Positions 46,110 through 59,408 of a stretch of DNA of 64,000 nt are shown here, in pieces. Source of the DNA: Quercus robur (taxonomy: Eukaryota > Streptophyta > Magnoliopsida > Fagales > Fagaceae); NCBI RefSeq assembly GCF_932294415.1, contig NC_065536.1:53292354-53356353 (forward strand). Reading direction: 5' to 3'. The notes under the pieces are model-generated. The model saw nothing but the letters and a program-made list of their open reading frames with translations, did not search any database and was not told where the DNA came from. Position numbers and translations under genes: made by a program. How positions within the stretch are numbered: the stretch's first letter is position 1; the number at the start of each line of letters is the position of its first letter.

Positions 46110-46945
46110 TATTTGTTTTTAGACCCCTTAAAACCACAACCAGATTAACCTAGGTAATTAGCCAAGTGATTACTTAGTTAAATTATCAAATCTAGGTTAA
46201 CACACATATATCATATTATTGTAAAGTGCGGAAAATAAAGAACACAACAATATTATAACCCAGGAAAACCAAACCAGTAAAAACCTGTGGAGGATTTAAC
46301 CTAGCTATCCTCAAGGTAAAACTAAATCCACTATGAAAGAATTGAAGTTTACACAATAGTGACTTAGACCACTAACATCATATTGCTACTTCGAGTAGGA
46401 AACTTACTACCACGACCACGTGACAGCTCCGAGTCTACGGACTACTTCTTTCTTGGATTCTCAACAAGTACAAGCACTCCCGCTTGTGTATCCTTAAGCT
46501 CTTGAAACAACAATTGAATCGATCACCAAGTTCTTGACATAATCTTGAATCTTGGAAACCCTAAGTATGTGTGAAGACAACCACCTCTTGATCTCATAAA
46601 AGATTCACACACACAGCATAAGGAGCAACCGAAAACATGGCTAGGGTTTTCCCTTTTATACCTAGGGCAAAACATAAAACCCTACATGTCAAACGGGCTT
46701 GGGCTGAGTTGGAAATTCTGCAGAAAAAACAATCTGCACGACTTTCGATCAATCAAGTCTAATTCTCGATCGATCGAGCCAGGCAAATTTACACAGTAAA
46801 TCCTACAGCAGCTCAATTCCAAATTTACATAAAAAGCATATACTTTGAGCAAGTCTAAACAAGACTAAAACATTTTGATCATGGTTTGCCAACATTACAA
46901 AATAGAGTTCTAATACATTAGTTCATAATTCCTTAGAACCTAACA
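46110..46945 (-). repeat. 3' LTR of the copia-type element
   Basis: 836 bp. On the minus strand it starts TGTTAGGTTCTAAGG and ends ACAAATA (CA expected; the other LTR has ACAAACA). It is about 46 bp longer than its partner through small indels, so the insertion is not very recent. Confidence 0.9.
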
Positions 46946-46963
46946 AACTCCCCCTTTGGCAAT
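46946..46963 (-). other. polypurine tract
   Basis: The minus strand reads TTGCCAAAGGGGGAGTT directly before the 3' LTR; nearly the same tract precedes the LTR at 21982. Confidence 0.75.
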
Positions 46964-47464
46964 CTGTGACAAAACACAAACTTAAACAAAATGCTCAAAG
47001 TTTACAAAAAAAACAGCCCATTACAAAAATATTGTCCATCACAAAAAAATCCAACCTAACTACTATCTATCAGTTGCAAGTGTAGACAGCAGCACAACTA
47101 AATCAACCTGTATATTTCCTGAAACACTCAACAAACGCATAAACGCATGTGTGGAAAATACAAGTAAAATATAAATAACTTCTTGATTTCACATAACACA
47201 AAATAAAGACATATATCATGAATAACCTCATAAATATAAATTAATAAGCAATGTGAAACAAGAAACATATACAATCAATGTATTTCCCCCTATCATGAAT
47301 AACCTAATCAAAACAAAGAATACATCATAAGCTAAAAATGTAAATACATGATGAAGCACCTAGATACAATCTAAACCTCCACAAATACAAAAAATCTCCC
47401 CCTAACAACAAAATCTCCTCTACATATGTACTCCCCCTTTTTATGACGAATTGCCAAAGGGCAA

Positions 47465-48567
47465 TCACTCATCATCAAAAGGAGGTGGCAGAGGTGATCG
47501 TCTAATATGCTCTAGATTAGCTCGCAAAGCACGAAACTCATCAAGCATGTCCACTAAAAGCTGACCATGAGCCACCTGAATGGTCATGACAGTCTCCAAC
47601 ATATGTCGAATGTCTAAATCATCCAAAGTAGAAGGTGGAGGAACAGTAGTAGCAGCAGCAGCAGCAAGATGAACAAACTCCTTAGTCGTAGTATCACCTG
47701 TAGAAGATGGAGGAGGAGGTGCGACACTAGAAGACTCAACCCTAGAAAGTTTAGAGCTAGCTCTCATCTGAGTAGCCCTCTGCCTAAGAAAGGTGGCACC
47801 TATAGGAGTGCTAATATGGATAGGCTCAGAAGCCAGAAACTCATCTAAACCTAGATGTAACAAAATTTGGTGAATAAAAACAGGGAAGAAAAGAGCATGT
47901 GCAGTAGAACTACTCCTATGAACCTCAATCAAAGAACAAATAAAAAGATGGGGAAAGCTCATAGGAGCATCAGAAACAAGGGTATACAAAAACGCACATC
48001 TCTCTAAAGGAATAGTGTGCAAATGAGAGATAGGCCAGATGGAATGGCAAGAAATCAGAAAGAAAAGATAATGAGTCTCAATCAACTCGTGAGAGGTGAT
48101 CCGAGGATCGAAACCCCACTGGATAGAAGTACCAGTAATAAATGACATAATGTCATCAAGGGGCGGAGACTCATCGTACGGGTAGACAGGATGCTGGATC
48201 ACTGGTACCCCAAGAACAGCGCCACTATTGAAGGAGTAATGGTGTACTCATCACCCCGTATCCAACTTCTCACAAGAGTGTTGGAATCATAGGAGTGGAC
48301 AGAGAGGTTCAAATAGAACTCTCTAATCAAGGTAGCTGAAGGAGGATGATCAACATCCGACAAAGGTAACCAGCCCCTACACTCAAAGTTTCTCCTAATC
48401 TCACCATCTAGCTCATCTAACAGAACCTTTCTCTCAGCCCAAATGTTCCTCTTAAGGTTAAGCTTCTCATATGCTTCCTGGTTTTTCTCACTCAGGAACC
48501 TCTCGCTATCAAAGGTGGGGGAAGAAGAAGAAGATGATTTCCTATTGGCTCTAGTCTTCCTAGACAT
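47465..48567 (-). pseudogene. 'plant transposon protein'-like ORF of the copia element, one frameshift
   Basis: Starts MSRKTRANRKSSSSSSP at 48567. Then come FLSEKNQEAYEKLNLKR, ERKVLLDELDGEIRRNFECR, GWLPL, LIREFYLNLSVHSYDSNTLV and IVALFLG, until a one-base deletion in a G run near 48208 shifts frame. The next frame (48202-47465) continues VIQHPVYPYDESPPLDDIMS, CHSIWPISHLHTIPLERCA and a Ser/Pro/Ala-rich part ending in a Leu-rich helix. The combined protein (about 366 codons) resembles the 'putative plant transposon protein' (transposase_32-like) family found in many plant repeats. No catalytic motif is recognisable and its role is unknown. It sits where pol would normally be, in sense orientation. 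Confidence 0.65.
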
Positions 48568-50481
48568 GATGCTAAGGAAAGGACAAGACAAACAGAAAAG
48601 AACCAAAAAGGAAACAAGAAAAACCAAGGGCAGACTGCAAGTTAGCACAAAATAATATAGAAAATAACAATCTATATGATGCATGAACAGTATAATCAAA
48701 TGATGCATGCTCTAATGCAGTAAGAATAAGTTCAATTTAACTTTAAAATCACAAAATTGGCTTAAGCATAGAGTTTATATCAAAAACCCCAAAATTTTGA
48801 AAAACCACTTGTACAATTTTCAAGAAATTGACCAATTGATCATTACGCAAGATAGATAAAACATTATAATGATCATATGAATCAATCCAACAAGCCAATT
48901 TTATCAAATTAAACCCAATTGAACAAAATCCCCAATTCAGGTAGTTTCAAGCCTTAGAAATTCCAAATTTTCCCAATTCAACAAATTGATCAAATTAATG
49001 CACATAGAACAGTTGCATATCATCCCATAACAAAAACCCATTGATCAATTGTGAAAGAAAATGCTTTAATCATCAAAATCCCCAAATTTTCATATGTTCA
49101 AAATTATCACCAAAATGCATGAAAAAATACATGAAACTTGAAAATAAATGAAAAAAGAAGGGTATAGAGGTCTTCCCGGCCTTAGAGGACAAAAACCTTG
49201 CAAAAGATTCGGAGGAAAACGACAAAAATTTGCTTTGACCCTTAGACCGATCGAAGAGAGAGAGAGAGAGAATAGTGTTTGAAAAGTTTTGAAAAAGTGA
49301 TGAACACGTGAAACTCAAAGTTTAAAAAAAGCTCTTTATGCTTTTTTCGATTGATTGAAAATTAGATTCAATAGATTGAAAATGCCTTCGATTGATCCAA
49401 CAGCGATCGAGCACCAATCGAAACACACAGAACCAAACCAAATTTTTAACCGCAATTTCGATCAGTCAAGAAATAGGTTCGATCAAAAAAAATTTTGAAA
49501 AAAACAAAGCAATTTTATGTAGAAACTCCTCAAAATATAGTATTTTATGAATAAAATGCATGAGTACGAGATGAAATGTTTTTCAAAAACACTTATTTTG
49601 AACCCAGTTTTCCCAAAAATAAGATTTTCAATCAATTCTTCTTAAATTCTCAAAATTCAAACACATTTTGCATAAAAATCAAGGAATTTTCAAACTTGGT
49701 TGGCCAAACCAAAATCACACACAATAACATGTACAAAATTTAGCAAAGAGTAACTTGTCTAGTATGTGCAACTAGCAAAAACTTAAGATACATGTGAGGT
49801 GATATGTAAATAAAAATCAAGCACAGTTTCTACAAAATTCATCACATAAATTTGAAAGAGACTATCACCTAAAGAGTTACATCATATAAATCCCACATCT
49901 GCTAGAAAACAAGTTTGCAATCATGTAAGTTTCTTGATTTGCCTCATAATATACACACCAATTTTATTTGATTAGAAACTTATTAAAATAGCCAGGATAA
50001 TCTACACACCAATTTTATCATTTAAACCGAGGCTACACCTTTTTTTTTTTTTTTTTTGGTGCATGTGCTACACTTTCTCGAGCTCAAAATCATATAATAT
50101 GCACTAAGGTGTTCATGATTGGCTAGTAAACAGTGGTGAGATAGTTATTTATGCCTTTCTCAATAAGTTCAAATTTGACAATCAAAGGCATGTGACTTTA
50201 AGATCAAGATCATATGATCAAAGACTATAAACATCTTCCCACACAACATGCACTACAAGGCTTCAACTAGTAAAGTGCAATAAATAAGCTCATCCAAGCT
50301 AAACAAAATACATAAACATGTTGTGTAAAAATAAATTGGCCAACCCTGATTTCAAATCCAAGAAAATAATGCAAAACACATTTTGCTTCCTTTTTCCCTT
50401 TTTTTTTTTTTTTTTTTGAAAAGAAGAAATAAAAATAATCCTAGAATGAAATGCATGAATGTTATGCAATACAAGTCCTAG

Positions 50482-50517
<36 letters not shown>

Positions 50518-50699
50518 AAAGGTCACAAAGAGTAGAGCGATGAAGCACAAGGACCATGTCAAAAAGACTCACATAGATTGAGCCTTTTGCATCCAAAACT
50601 TTTTAGATGCACCACGAGCATTGGAGTTCTTATTCACATTAGAATGATTTCCAACTCCAAGATTGGAATAAAGGTTAAGAGCCTTTACCAATTCACCAA
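48568..50699. other. copia element spacer with poly(A)/poly(T) tracts
   Basis: AT-rich, no conserved coding sequence. (T)n runs at 50040-50057 and 50398-50417, and a 36-base A run at 50480-50515. The pol region is missing here. Confidence 0.6.
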
Positions 50700-53600
50700 T
50701 AAGTATCATTGGATCTTGTGCTTGAAGCACAGGCACTTTTGGCTTGTTTGCTCACTTAGCAACTTGCAACTTGAAACAATTTGGACGAATGTGCCCAGAC
50801 TTTCCACAAAAATGACAGACCCATGCAGGCTTATCATGCAACTTACCCTTAGGAGGGTTATGAGCCTTAGGTTTAGACTATTGAACATCAACCCTAATCT
50901 TCCTAGGAGATGTAACTTCTACAGATTTAGCAGCCTCACTCACAGAGGGTTTGACAACCTCACTCACAAGTGGTTTAGAAGAAGGAACAAAATTTGTGGA
51001 ATGGGATTTAAGCACAGAGATGCTTTCTACAAAACCTAAACCAGTTTTGTCAGAGGGAGACTTTTAAACACTCAGTATGTGATCAAGTTTGGAACTTGCA
51101 AACCTATTAGTTTGTTCTCAAGTAACAAATAATTCAAGTTCCAAATTCTTAACTTTAGCAAGCAAAAGCATGTTCTCAATCTTCACATTATTCAATAGTT
51201 CATTAGTATCAAACAATTTCACAAGCAAATTTTTCTTTTCAAGTTCAAGAGATGCAATTTTCTTTAGGCCTAAATCAACACTCATAGCATCCTTTGCAGC
51301 CACTTTGCAAAGTTTATTGTAGGCTTCTTGTAAATCTGCATCCTTAGAAAGTTCCCCATTAGAAGGGTTCTCCTCAACATCAACACTTTCATCAACTACA
51401 ACAGTAGCAATAAAAGCAATGAAGCTCCTCATCACTACCAGACTCATTGTCAGAAACTTCATCATCACTAAGGGTTATAGCCATAACCTTACCCTTAAAT
51501 CTCAAGAATGTTGGACATTCAAATTTCACATGACCATACCCTTGACATCCAAAACATTGTTGCCCTGTAGAATTATTAGAAGGTTGACCTATTTTTTCTT
51601 TAGGTTTTTCAGTGTTATTAAACTTAGTGGGATCATTCCTCCTAAAATTTCTAGGTTCAACAGTGTTCTTACCTCATGCCCTTCTGATATTGTTCCTACG
51701 AAAATTTCTAAAGTTCTTGGCAAGGTAAGCAATCTCTATAGCAGAGAGTTCATCATCAAATCCACTCACATCAACAGACTTGTGAGAGACTGTGCCCCCA
51801 ACCCGTTTTTATGAAATGTTGGGCCAAACCCATGTAAATGGGTGGAGTCGTGTTATTGCCTCTCAAAATAGAGGTTCGACTAGTTATATTTTTCCTTTTA
51901 GATTAAGGGTTTTACAATAAAGTCGCCACTTATTTAATTATTGGAAAAATAAGAAAACCATGAATGAAAAATTCCTCATTTTATTAATTTGAAATTGAAT
52001 TTACATTGATATAGGAAAATTACATGGCTTTGGTCCTAGATACAATCTAAGATAAAGTACATGGCTTTGTTTCCTAGTTACAATTTAAAAATCAAAAATT
52101 ACATGGATAAGCATTTGATCTACTAACCCTTGATCTAAGCTCGGAGGTTATGTTACAAGGTGGGAAGGTGTTAGGTACCCACCTTACCCGATGAAACCAG
52201 TCTTTTAGACTATGGTGGCCAACATTCATATCATATCATCCAATATGTCAATCAATTTGTATGTTGAATTTAATGTGTGTGCATGTGATAAACCATAATT
52301 CAATTTATTAAGCATGACATTTGGATTGAAAAATAAATTCTAGTGAATGTGTGTGGATAGTGATAACCTAGATTCAAGAATTTAAAAGAATTACTAAACA
52401 AACATATTTTTCATATTTTTGATGTGAATTTAAGATTAAATCTAGTAATATGCATGAACATGTGATGAACAACTAAAAACATGTGAAGAGCACATAAGAA
52501 CAATTAAGAATATTCAAACATATTTAAGAGAATTATCATGCTTTAATCTTAAATTCTCATCATAGCAATATAAACAAACAGTTAGAGAAGGGGATTATAC
52601 CTTCATGCAAGATCCATATAATGGAGGAGGAGACTCTTGATGAAGGTCCTAAAGGTAGAGGAAAAGAAGAGCTAGGAGAGGGAGAGTGAGTCTCACTCAA
52701 TACCTTGAGTCTCAGGAAGACCAAGATATGACAAAACTACTCAACTTCACTAGAACTCAAGAGAAGAGAAGAGAGGGAGATTTTTTGTGTCTTGGAATGA
52801 AGGAGATGGGGGGTTTATATAGTATTGGTGGAGGAAATATGAATGGAAGGCCATTTAATGAGGGCTGACAAAGAATCATGAACCTAGACCTCATTTTAGC
52901 CTTGGGGGAAATTTGGTGCATTAAATGGAAAGATTGGTGGGAGTGAGGAGCAAGCCAAAATTCGGTTTTCCCGTAGCTGCTGTAACAGCCTATAAAGCCA
53001 ACTTTGAAAAATCATATCTGCCTCAATTCTGATCGGAATTGTCTCATTCTTATGCTCAAATTGAAGCCCCAAATGTGTAGTTTTTGGGAAAAATAACCTC
53101 ATTCACAGATCAAAAATATTCTGAGAGATATCGATGAAATGGTGAGCAGAGGTCATTTGTTAGAAAATTGTTTCAGCACAATTAACACCAATAGGTCCCA
53201 AATTAACTCCCAATTAACATTAAATGGCTCCAATCACTCTCATTTCAGACTTAATTGGTTCCAAATTTACTCTAATTAAAAGATAATTGCACAAATTACT
53301 CATTGAATAATTAATATTTAACTATCTAGTTAATTAGGTGTGTGCAACCCTACCATAAAATGTAGTCCTAACCAATCAAATTATGACACATCATCGATCT
53401 CAAATTGATTATACTTATAACCAATTGAAATCAATTGTTTATAATCACATATAATCGGACTCAATTTGTGATAGTGCATCTCAGCCATTAAAACTTGATT
53501 TAATGATAATTTTCAATCTAATGGTCCGATTAGAGCTCATGACCAGTCGATTTAATCGTTACAACATCAAGATCACTTTGGTGAAATGAGATTAAAGATC

Positions 53601-54347
53601 TAATGACCAGAATCAAGATGCATATTTCCAATGTGAAATTACCCTTTTACCCTCCATGTGAGGTTAAATACGGGTTGCAAAATAGGGTGTTAACAAGACT
53701 TAAGAGCCATTGATTTAGATTTGCTAGTCTTAGGTAGGTCCAACTCATAGGACTGAAAAGATCCTACAAGTTTATCCACAGGGATGGAGTCCACATCATT
53801 ACTTTCAGTGATGGCAATCACTTTGGGTCTAAAATCCTCAGTCAAAGATCTAAGAATCTTCCTAACAATTTTAGGTTGATCATAGATTTTACCCAAATTA
53901 TAAGCAGAATTAACAATATCGTTAAGCTTAGCATAGAATTCATCAAAAGATTCATCATCAGACATCCTAATGCTTTCAAATCTAGTAGTTAATTGCTGCA
54001 ACTTATTGATTTTAACAGCCTTTGTGCCTTCATGCACAGTTTAGAGGATATTCCAAGCAGTGAGCAATCTCAACATTAGAAATTCTCTTAAATTCCTTCA
54101 TAGAAACAGCATTAAAAATATCATTCATAACTTTGCTATTAAAAGCGGTTGCTTCTTTCTGAGAAGTTTGCCACTCACTAACAAGAGTAGTGGGCTTCTC
54201 CCATCCGTATTCAACGGAGTTCCAGACTCTCTCATCAATAGATTTCAGGAATGCTGTCATCCTTACTTTCCAATAAGCATAGTTATTCCCATCAAAGTGA
54301 GGTGGAATAACAAGAGAGTGTCTGTGTTCCTTGACAACAAAGGTCAA
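50700..54347 (-). pseudogene. copia gag (UBN2-like) with two zinc knuckles, interrupted by a solo LTR
   Basis: Encodes the capsid protein that packages element RNA. The N-terminal part reads PPHFDGNNYAYWKVRM and VWNSVEYGWEKP (typical copia gag), then TRFESIRMSDDESFDEFYAK and RKILRSLTEDFRPKVIAI. A solo LTR (51791-53695) splits it after SKSKSMALKS. The frame resumes with DDELSAIEIAYLAKNFRNF, the zinc knuckle CFGCQGYGHVKFEC (about 51555-51510), a coiled-coil stretch around 51120-51330, and a second knuckle CHFCGKSGHIRPNC (about 50820-50780). Several stops and frameshifts occur, and no ATG opens the first part, so this copy is dead. Two knuckles are unusual but fit some copia lineages. Confidence 0.85.
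51791..53695 (-). mobile_element. 1.9-kb solo LTR nested in copia gag
   Basis: On the minus strand it starts TGTTAACACCCTATTTTGC and ends GGTTGGGGGCACA, flanked by AGAC (51787-51790 and 53696-53699; the next base keeps AGACT if the edge shifts by one). It has a minus-strand TATATAAA-like promoter at about 52815 and no coding sequence. The frames at 52686-53102 are not supported as genes. Its presence splits gag, so it is younger than the copia element. Confidence 0.82.
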
Positions 54348-54390
54348 GGATCAACTCTTAGATCAAAAAATCTACAACTAGAAAGCTACC

Positions 54391-54403
54391 CGCTTTGATA
54401 CCA
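54391..54403 (-). other. primer-binding site
   Basis: The minus strand reads TGGTATCAAAGCG two bases inside the 5' LTR, close to the 3' end complement of initiator methionine tRNA (TGGTATCAGAGC), the usual primer of plant copia elements. One change suggests decay or a variant primer. Confidence 0.8.
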
Positions 54404-54405
54404 CT

Positions 54406-55195
54406 TGTTTGTTTTTAGACCCCTTAAAACTACAACAAGATTAACCTAGGTAATTAGTCAAATGATTACTTAGTCAAATTATCAAATCTAGGTTAACACA
54501 CATATATCATATTATTGTAAAGTGCGGAAAATAAAGAACACAATAATATGATAACTCAGGAAAACCAAATTGGTAAAAACCTGGGGAGGATTTAACTTAG
54601 TTATCCTTAAGGTAAAACTGAATCCACTATGAAAGAATTGAAGTTTACACAATAGCGACTTAGACCACTAACATTCTATTGCTATCTCGAGTAGGAAACT
54701 TACTACCATGACCACGTGACAGCTCCGAGTCCACGGCCTACTTCTTTCTTAGATTCCCAGCAAGTACAAGCACTCTCGCTTGTGTATCCTTAAGTTCTTG
54801 ACATAATCTTGAATCTTGGAAACCCTAAGTATGTGTGAAGGCAACCACCTCTTGATCTTACAAAAGATTCACACACACAGCATAAGGAGCAACCTAAAAC
54901 GTGGCTAAGGTTTTCCCTTTTATACCTAGGACAAAACATAAAACCCTACACGTTAAATGGGCTTGGGCTGAGTTAGAAATTCTACAGAAAAAAAAAATCT
55001 ACACGAGTTTCGATCGATCGAGTCTAATTCTCAATCGATTGAGCCAGGCAAATTTACACAATAAATCCTGCAACAACTTGATTCCAACTTTACATAAAAA
55101 GCATATGTTTTGAGCAAGTCTAAACAAGACTAAAACGTTTTGATCATAGTTTGCCAACATTGCAAAATAGAGTTCTAATACATTAGAACCTAACA
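54406..55195 (-). repeat. 5' LTR of the copia-type element
   Basis: 790 bp, TGTTAGGTTCTAATG... to ACAAACA on the minus strand, paired with 46110-46945. Scattered substitutions and indels separate the two. Confidence 0.9.
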
Positions 55196-55200
55196 AAGAC

Positions 55201-58200
55201 ATTTAAACTCATATGGGTCTTCTTCAAATTGTTATTTGCAAAACCCAACAAGATTGATTGTATCTTGAAAACAAGTTTATAATAACCCTTTAACAACTTA
55301 AGTGTGGGGGTGGGGGGGCAAATATTGTTGAAGGAAGCGATTTCATTGTGCCTTGAAGCTACTACAATTTCTATTTGTTCTTAAATTTGTCTTGTTTCTT
55401 AATTGTTCATTCCATTGTTCTCCAACAATCTTAGTCAATATTTACTGCAATAGAACGAGCAAACGATTTAGATTTAAAGAGGTTTTCAAAGAATGAATCA
55501 AGTATTATGAAGATTCAATGAAACAAGATTTAAAGAAACAAGGGTTCTTCGTTGGCAAGATTAAGTGACAATTCTTTTATATTGTAGATACACTAGAAAG
55601 TCATGTTCATGATTGAACATTTAAAGTACGAATTCTAATATTGAAGAACATTTAAAGTACGAATTCTTATGGACTAACGGAAAGGGTATAATATATAAAT
55701 CTAACATGGGCTAGAGCCTAGAGGCATTTTCTCTTCTTACTCCGAAAAAGTAGGTGGGAAAAACACTTAGTGCAATCATATCATATCATATTATATATTA
55801 TATACTATATAATAAAAGTTGGACTTAAAAGCTATGTTTTAACAAAACATGTGACTTCCAACATTGCTTAAGAGAGTGTGTTGTGTGTAATAGAACTTGC
55901 CCCACCCTCCCTTAAAAGTTACCATAGCTTTTGAATGAAGTTGTGGTGTGCCTTTGTGTTAAAACTCATTTCCCTCTTGTGTGTGTGTGTGTTTGTTTCT
56001 CAAAAAAACAAAACATGTGACTTATGTTTTCTTTGTATCAACTTTTTTTTTTCCTTATGAAAAAAAAAAGTCATAATTTGATAAATAATTTTGGACTTAT
56101 CATATTACTTAGTAAGATATTTTTTTAGGATTATCAATATAAATTTAATTGGAACTTTTTTATAGATAAATGCAAATATTTAATTGTTGTTATCAAAATT
56201 TTTTCCACACCTTCTTTTTTCCCTATCCTAAAATCAGTTAAGTTTGAAGCATCATAATTTTTTCACTTCTGATTATCTATAACACATGTTTTTAAGATAA
56301 ATTATTTTCTCTAATCAATTTTATCTCATTCAATCAAGACATTATCTCTTTGCTCACATTGCACACCACACTTCTTCTAAAAAATATATATTGCACACCT
56401 CACATATTAGACTTCCTCCTATCAGTTTTCCTCTCCATAACACGTTCTAGCTTTCCACTTTCAAGTTCAAAGTCACCAAACTGTATGGTAAAAAATTATT
56501 CCATTTCTGTTTAATAAGGTTATGTTATTTTATATTTCTTTCTTTTCAAAGCGACAATTATAATTTTTCCCATTTATGTTACTGCTTGTTTTTTTATTTT
56601 GTTTGGGTTGGTTTGATCTTCCTAGGTAAGTAGTCTGGTTTTTTTTTTTTTTTTTTTTTTGGCAATAGGATTTGAATTCATGTTCTTGATTTTCCATTAC
56701 ATTTATTTCTTAATTCTTGGTATTGAAACAAGTTTTTTTTTTTTCCTCTTTTCTTTTTATTTTTTCTTAATTCTTCATTTTAACCCAAGTTCTTGAATTA
56801 ACATTTTTGTTATAACTAATTTTCTTATTCTTTGTATGGTATTAACTTTAGGGCATTCGTGTTTTTGAAAAAGTTTATGGTAGCTATGTGTTTTTTGAGG
56901 GCTGGTTTGGTATTGGTATTCACTATGATTTTCAATATGTATTCTTGAAGAGTTTTAATATGTATCCTTCTTTATGAATATTATCTAGATTTTTATTAAA
57001 TTTGAAACTACCAGATATCATTCTAATATTGATTATAGGTAGAACTCTTACCCCTTATTTTATTGAGGTAATTATTTATAAAGTTTCATTGCTGTGATCA
57101 AAAGAGCACATCCCCGGTACCCCCTCCCTCCAAGCAATAACGCATCATGCTCATACATCATGCGAAGCAAGGTTTAGATTACTCACTTACTCTTTATTGA
57201 TCCTTCAACTTTTTTAGGTAGCTTTTATGAGCATTGCATCTATTATTTATCTCAAAGATGAGGCTCCCATTACTATCGCAAGAATGGTGGACAAGTATGT
57301 ATTGCTTGCATACGTGAAATTAAAAGTTTAATTATCTGGTCAAAAGTTATATCATTCTAATGCTTTAGATTTTATTTATTTTCCTCTTGTGGTTGGTTCA
57401 TTCTAGCACGTTAAACTGTGGTCACACAAACATGTTATCACCATCAGTCAAATGAAAAGGTTTTTTTTAAATGTACTTCAAATTTATAGGCTCTAAAATA
57501 TGATTTGGTGTGGGATCACTAATATTGGAATCTTGGTTGTATATATTTTACATGATAGTAATAAACATGAGTAGAATTCAATCAACCCAACCCAACACTT
57601 AAATATATTATGCTTCTAAATTTACCCAACCACTATGCTTCCCACAAGTCTTCTTTTACACCTTACATATACTTAAACTGTCTTTCGATATATACATGCA
57701 TTATTATTTTACTAGATATGATTAGCTACAAAAATATATGCTTTATTATTATTTTGGGTCACTTACCAAATTCAAATATTTAGATAAACCACATTAAGTT
57801 TTGGTTAAGTTAATAATTATAAGCCTTTTAAATAAATGTATATAATGAGATTATGATACGATTTGATTAAATTGAAATATAATTTCTAAGAAAGCTCAAT
57901 AATAAAGTATTAAAAATCATTAATACCAATATATCATTTATAGTCCTAACAACTACTAGTTGTTCTTCATATATAAACTTTTTCCCCCCAAATGTTTGAT
58001 TCAAGATATTGTAATATCATCAAGAAATTCACAATCCCTCAAAGGTAAAAAGTACTTTTAACGTCCTCTTTATTATTATTGCTAAAAAAAACTGCAACCC
58101 ACTTATAAAACTCATTATATTGCAATTCTATTAGATATACAATCAGCTCCGTTCCATTAGATATCAAAAGCATAACATATTTTTACTAACTACACTTTTG

Positions 58201-59400
58201 AGCAATAAAAAATGTCTTTTTTTTTTAGAATAGTGTCATTTTGTATTACTTGAACTCTAAAACAAGACTATTTTACCCTTAATTTTAATAATGACCTCAT
58301 ATGGTTTTTTTTTTTTTTTTTTTTTTTTTGGGTTGTCAACTCTGGAATTTTCCACCTACGTGAAATTATTATTTTACTCTTGAGGATTTGAAGAATGAAT
58401 TTTAATAATTAAAAATTATATGTCTGCAATATTTCAATAATCCATTGATTCATTCAAATTAGTTCTATCACACTTATTTGTTTTGTTGGATGGAAGGAGA
58501 GAGAATGGAAAACATGTTCCATTTTCCTTTGTTTGGCTTAAAAAATAAAAGGACATTAAAGAAATGTGGAGAGTTTGACTTTTTTTTAATTTACTTTTAT
58601 ATTCTTGTAATTAATTATTAATTTATAATTTACAAAAATAAAATAATAAAATAAAATTTTAAAAAAGTGTTATATTCACAACACTTTACCGCAAATCTTA
58701 AGTGCTAAGGTTCTAATTTAATCCCACCATTAAAATGATATTTTTGCCCAATAACAATCAATATTAACTTAGCCCATAGAATTTATTGTAAAAGTGTTAT
58801 AAAATATTGTGCACGTCACATTTCTCAAGTTTTTAAAATTAGTTTTTCTTTTTTAAATTTTCTCTTCGAAGTAATTTATTTCTCTTCTTTTCCATGCAAC
58901 CAAATGAAAAATAATAATAATACTAATACTAAAACTATAGATTAAAAAATATTTAAAAAAAAGGGCAAAATAGAATCAAATGAAAAATAAAAATAATAAT
59001 AAGAATTTATTAAAATCAAACCTATGTAATTCACAATTTAGAATAATAATAATAATAATAATAAAACTACAGATTAAAAAAAAATTAAAAAGGGAAAATA
59101 GAATCAAAGGTTCCAGAAACAGTATATTCTAAGAGGGGGCAAAAAGGTAACTCAACCATGGTTCAGAACTTAAAATTCCAGCTATCCATTAGTAAGGATG
59201 GTATAGCCACGACGGACGGTTCAGATTAACGATCAGAAATGAATCCAACGACTGGGAACAGCTGACAAAGAACACTGTCTAATTGGTTAAAGGCTATTTC
59301 GGTTTCTCTTTCTCCTCTGCACCACAACCGTTGCGATTTTCGCATCGTAGCAAAAAAATAAAATAAAATAATTAATAAAAAAAAAAATCAATCTATCAAA
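55201..59400. other. AT-rich intergenic DNA, no gene recognised
   Basis: Poly-T and poly-A runs (56640-56660, 58303-58330), (AAT)n (59044-59063), and a CACAACACTTTACC-type motif near 58676. One exon-like stretch at 57217-57288 (see findings) is not convincing. The last few hundred bases form the kinase promoter. Confidence 0.55.
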
Positions 59401-59408
59401 ATCTTAAA

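Larger units (their letters stand above)
46110..55195 (-). mobile_element. non-autonomous copia-type element with gag and extra ORF, TSD AAGAC
   Basis: Full-length on the minus strand: 5' LTR 55195-54406, primer-binding site, gag (54347-50700), a long spacer, a second ORF (48567-47465), polypurine tract and 3' LTR (46945-46110). AAGAC flanks it at 46105-46109 and 55196-55200. No reverse transcriptase, RNase H or integrase motifs are visible, so it must borrow these. A 1905-bp solo LTR interrupts gag. Without it the element is about 7.2 kb. Confidence 0.88.

Noticed and set aside
50480..50515. poly(A) tail of a processed insertion
   Set aside because: No cDNA-like sequence or target duplication beside it; probably a homopolymer expansion, and its length may be unreliable.
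55750..55830. possible Helitron 5' end (TATATAATAAAAGTTGG)
   Set aside because: No matching CTRR hairpin end could be found downstream and the AT-rich context makes chance likely.
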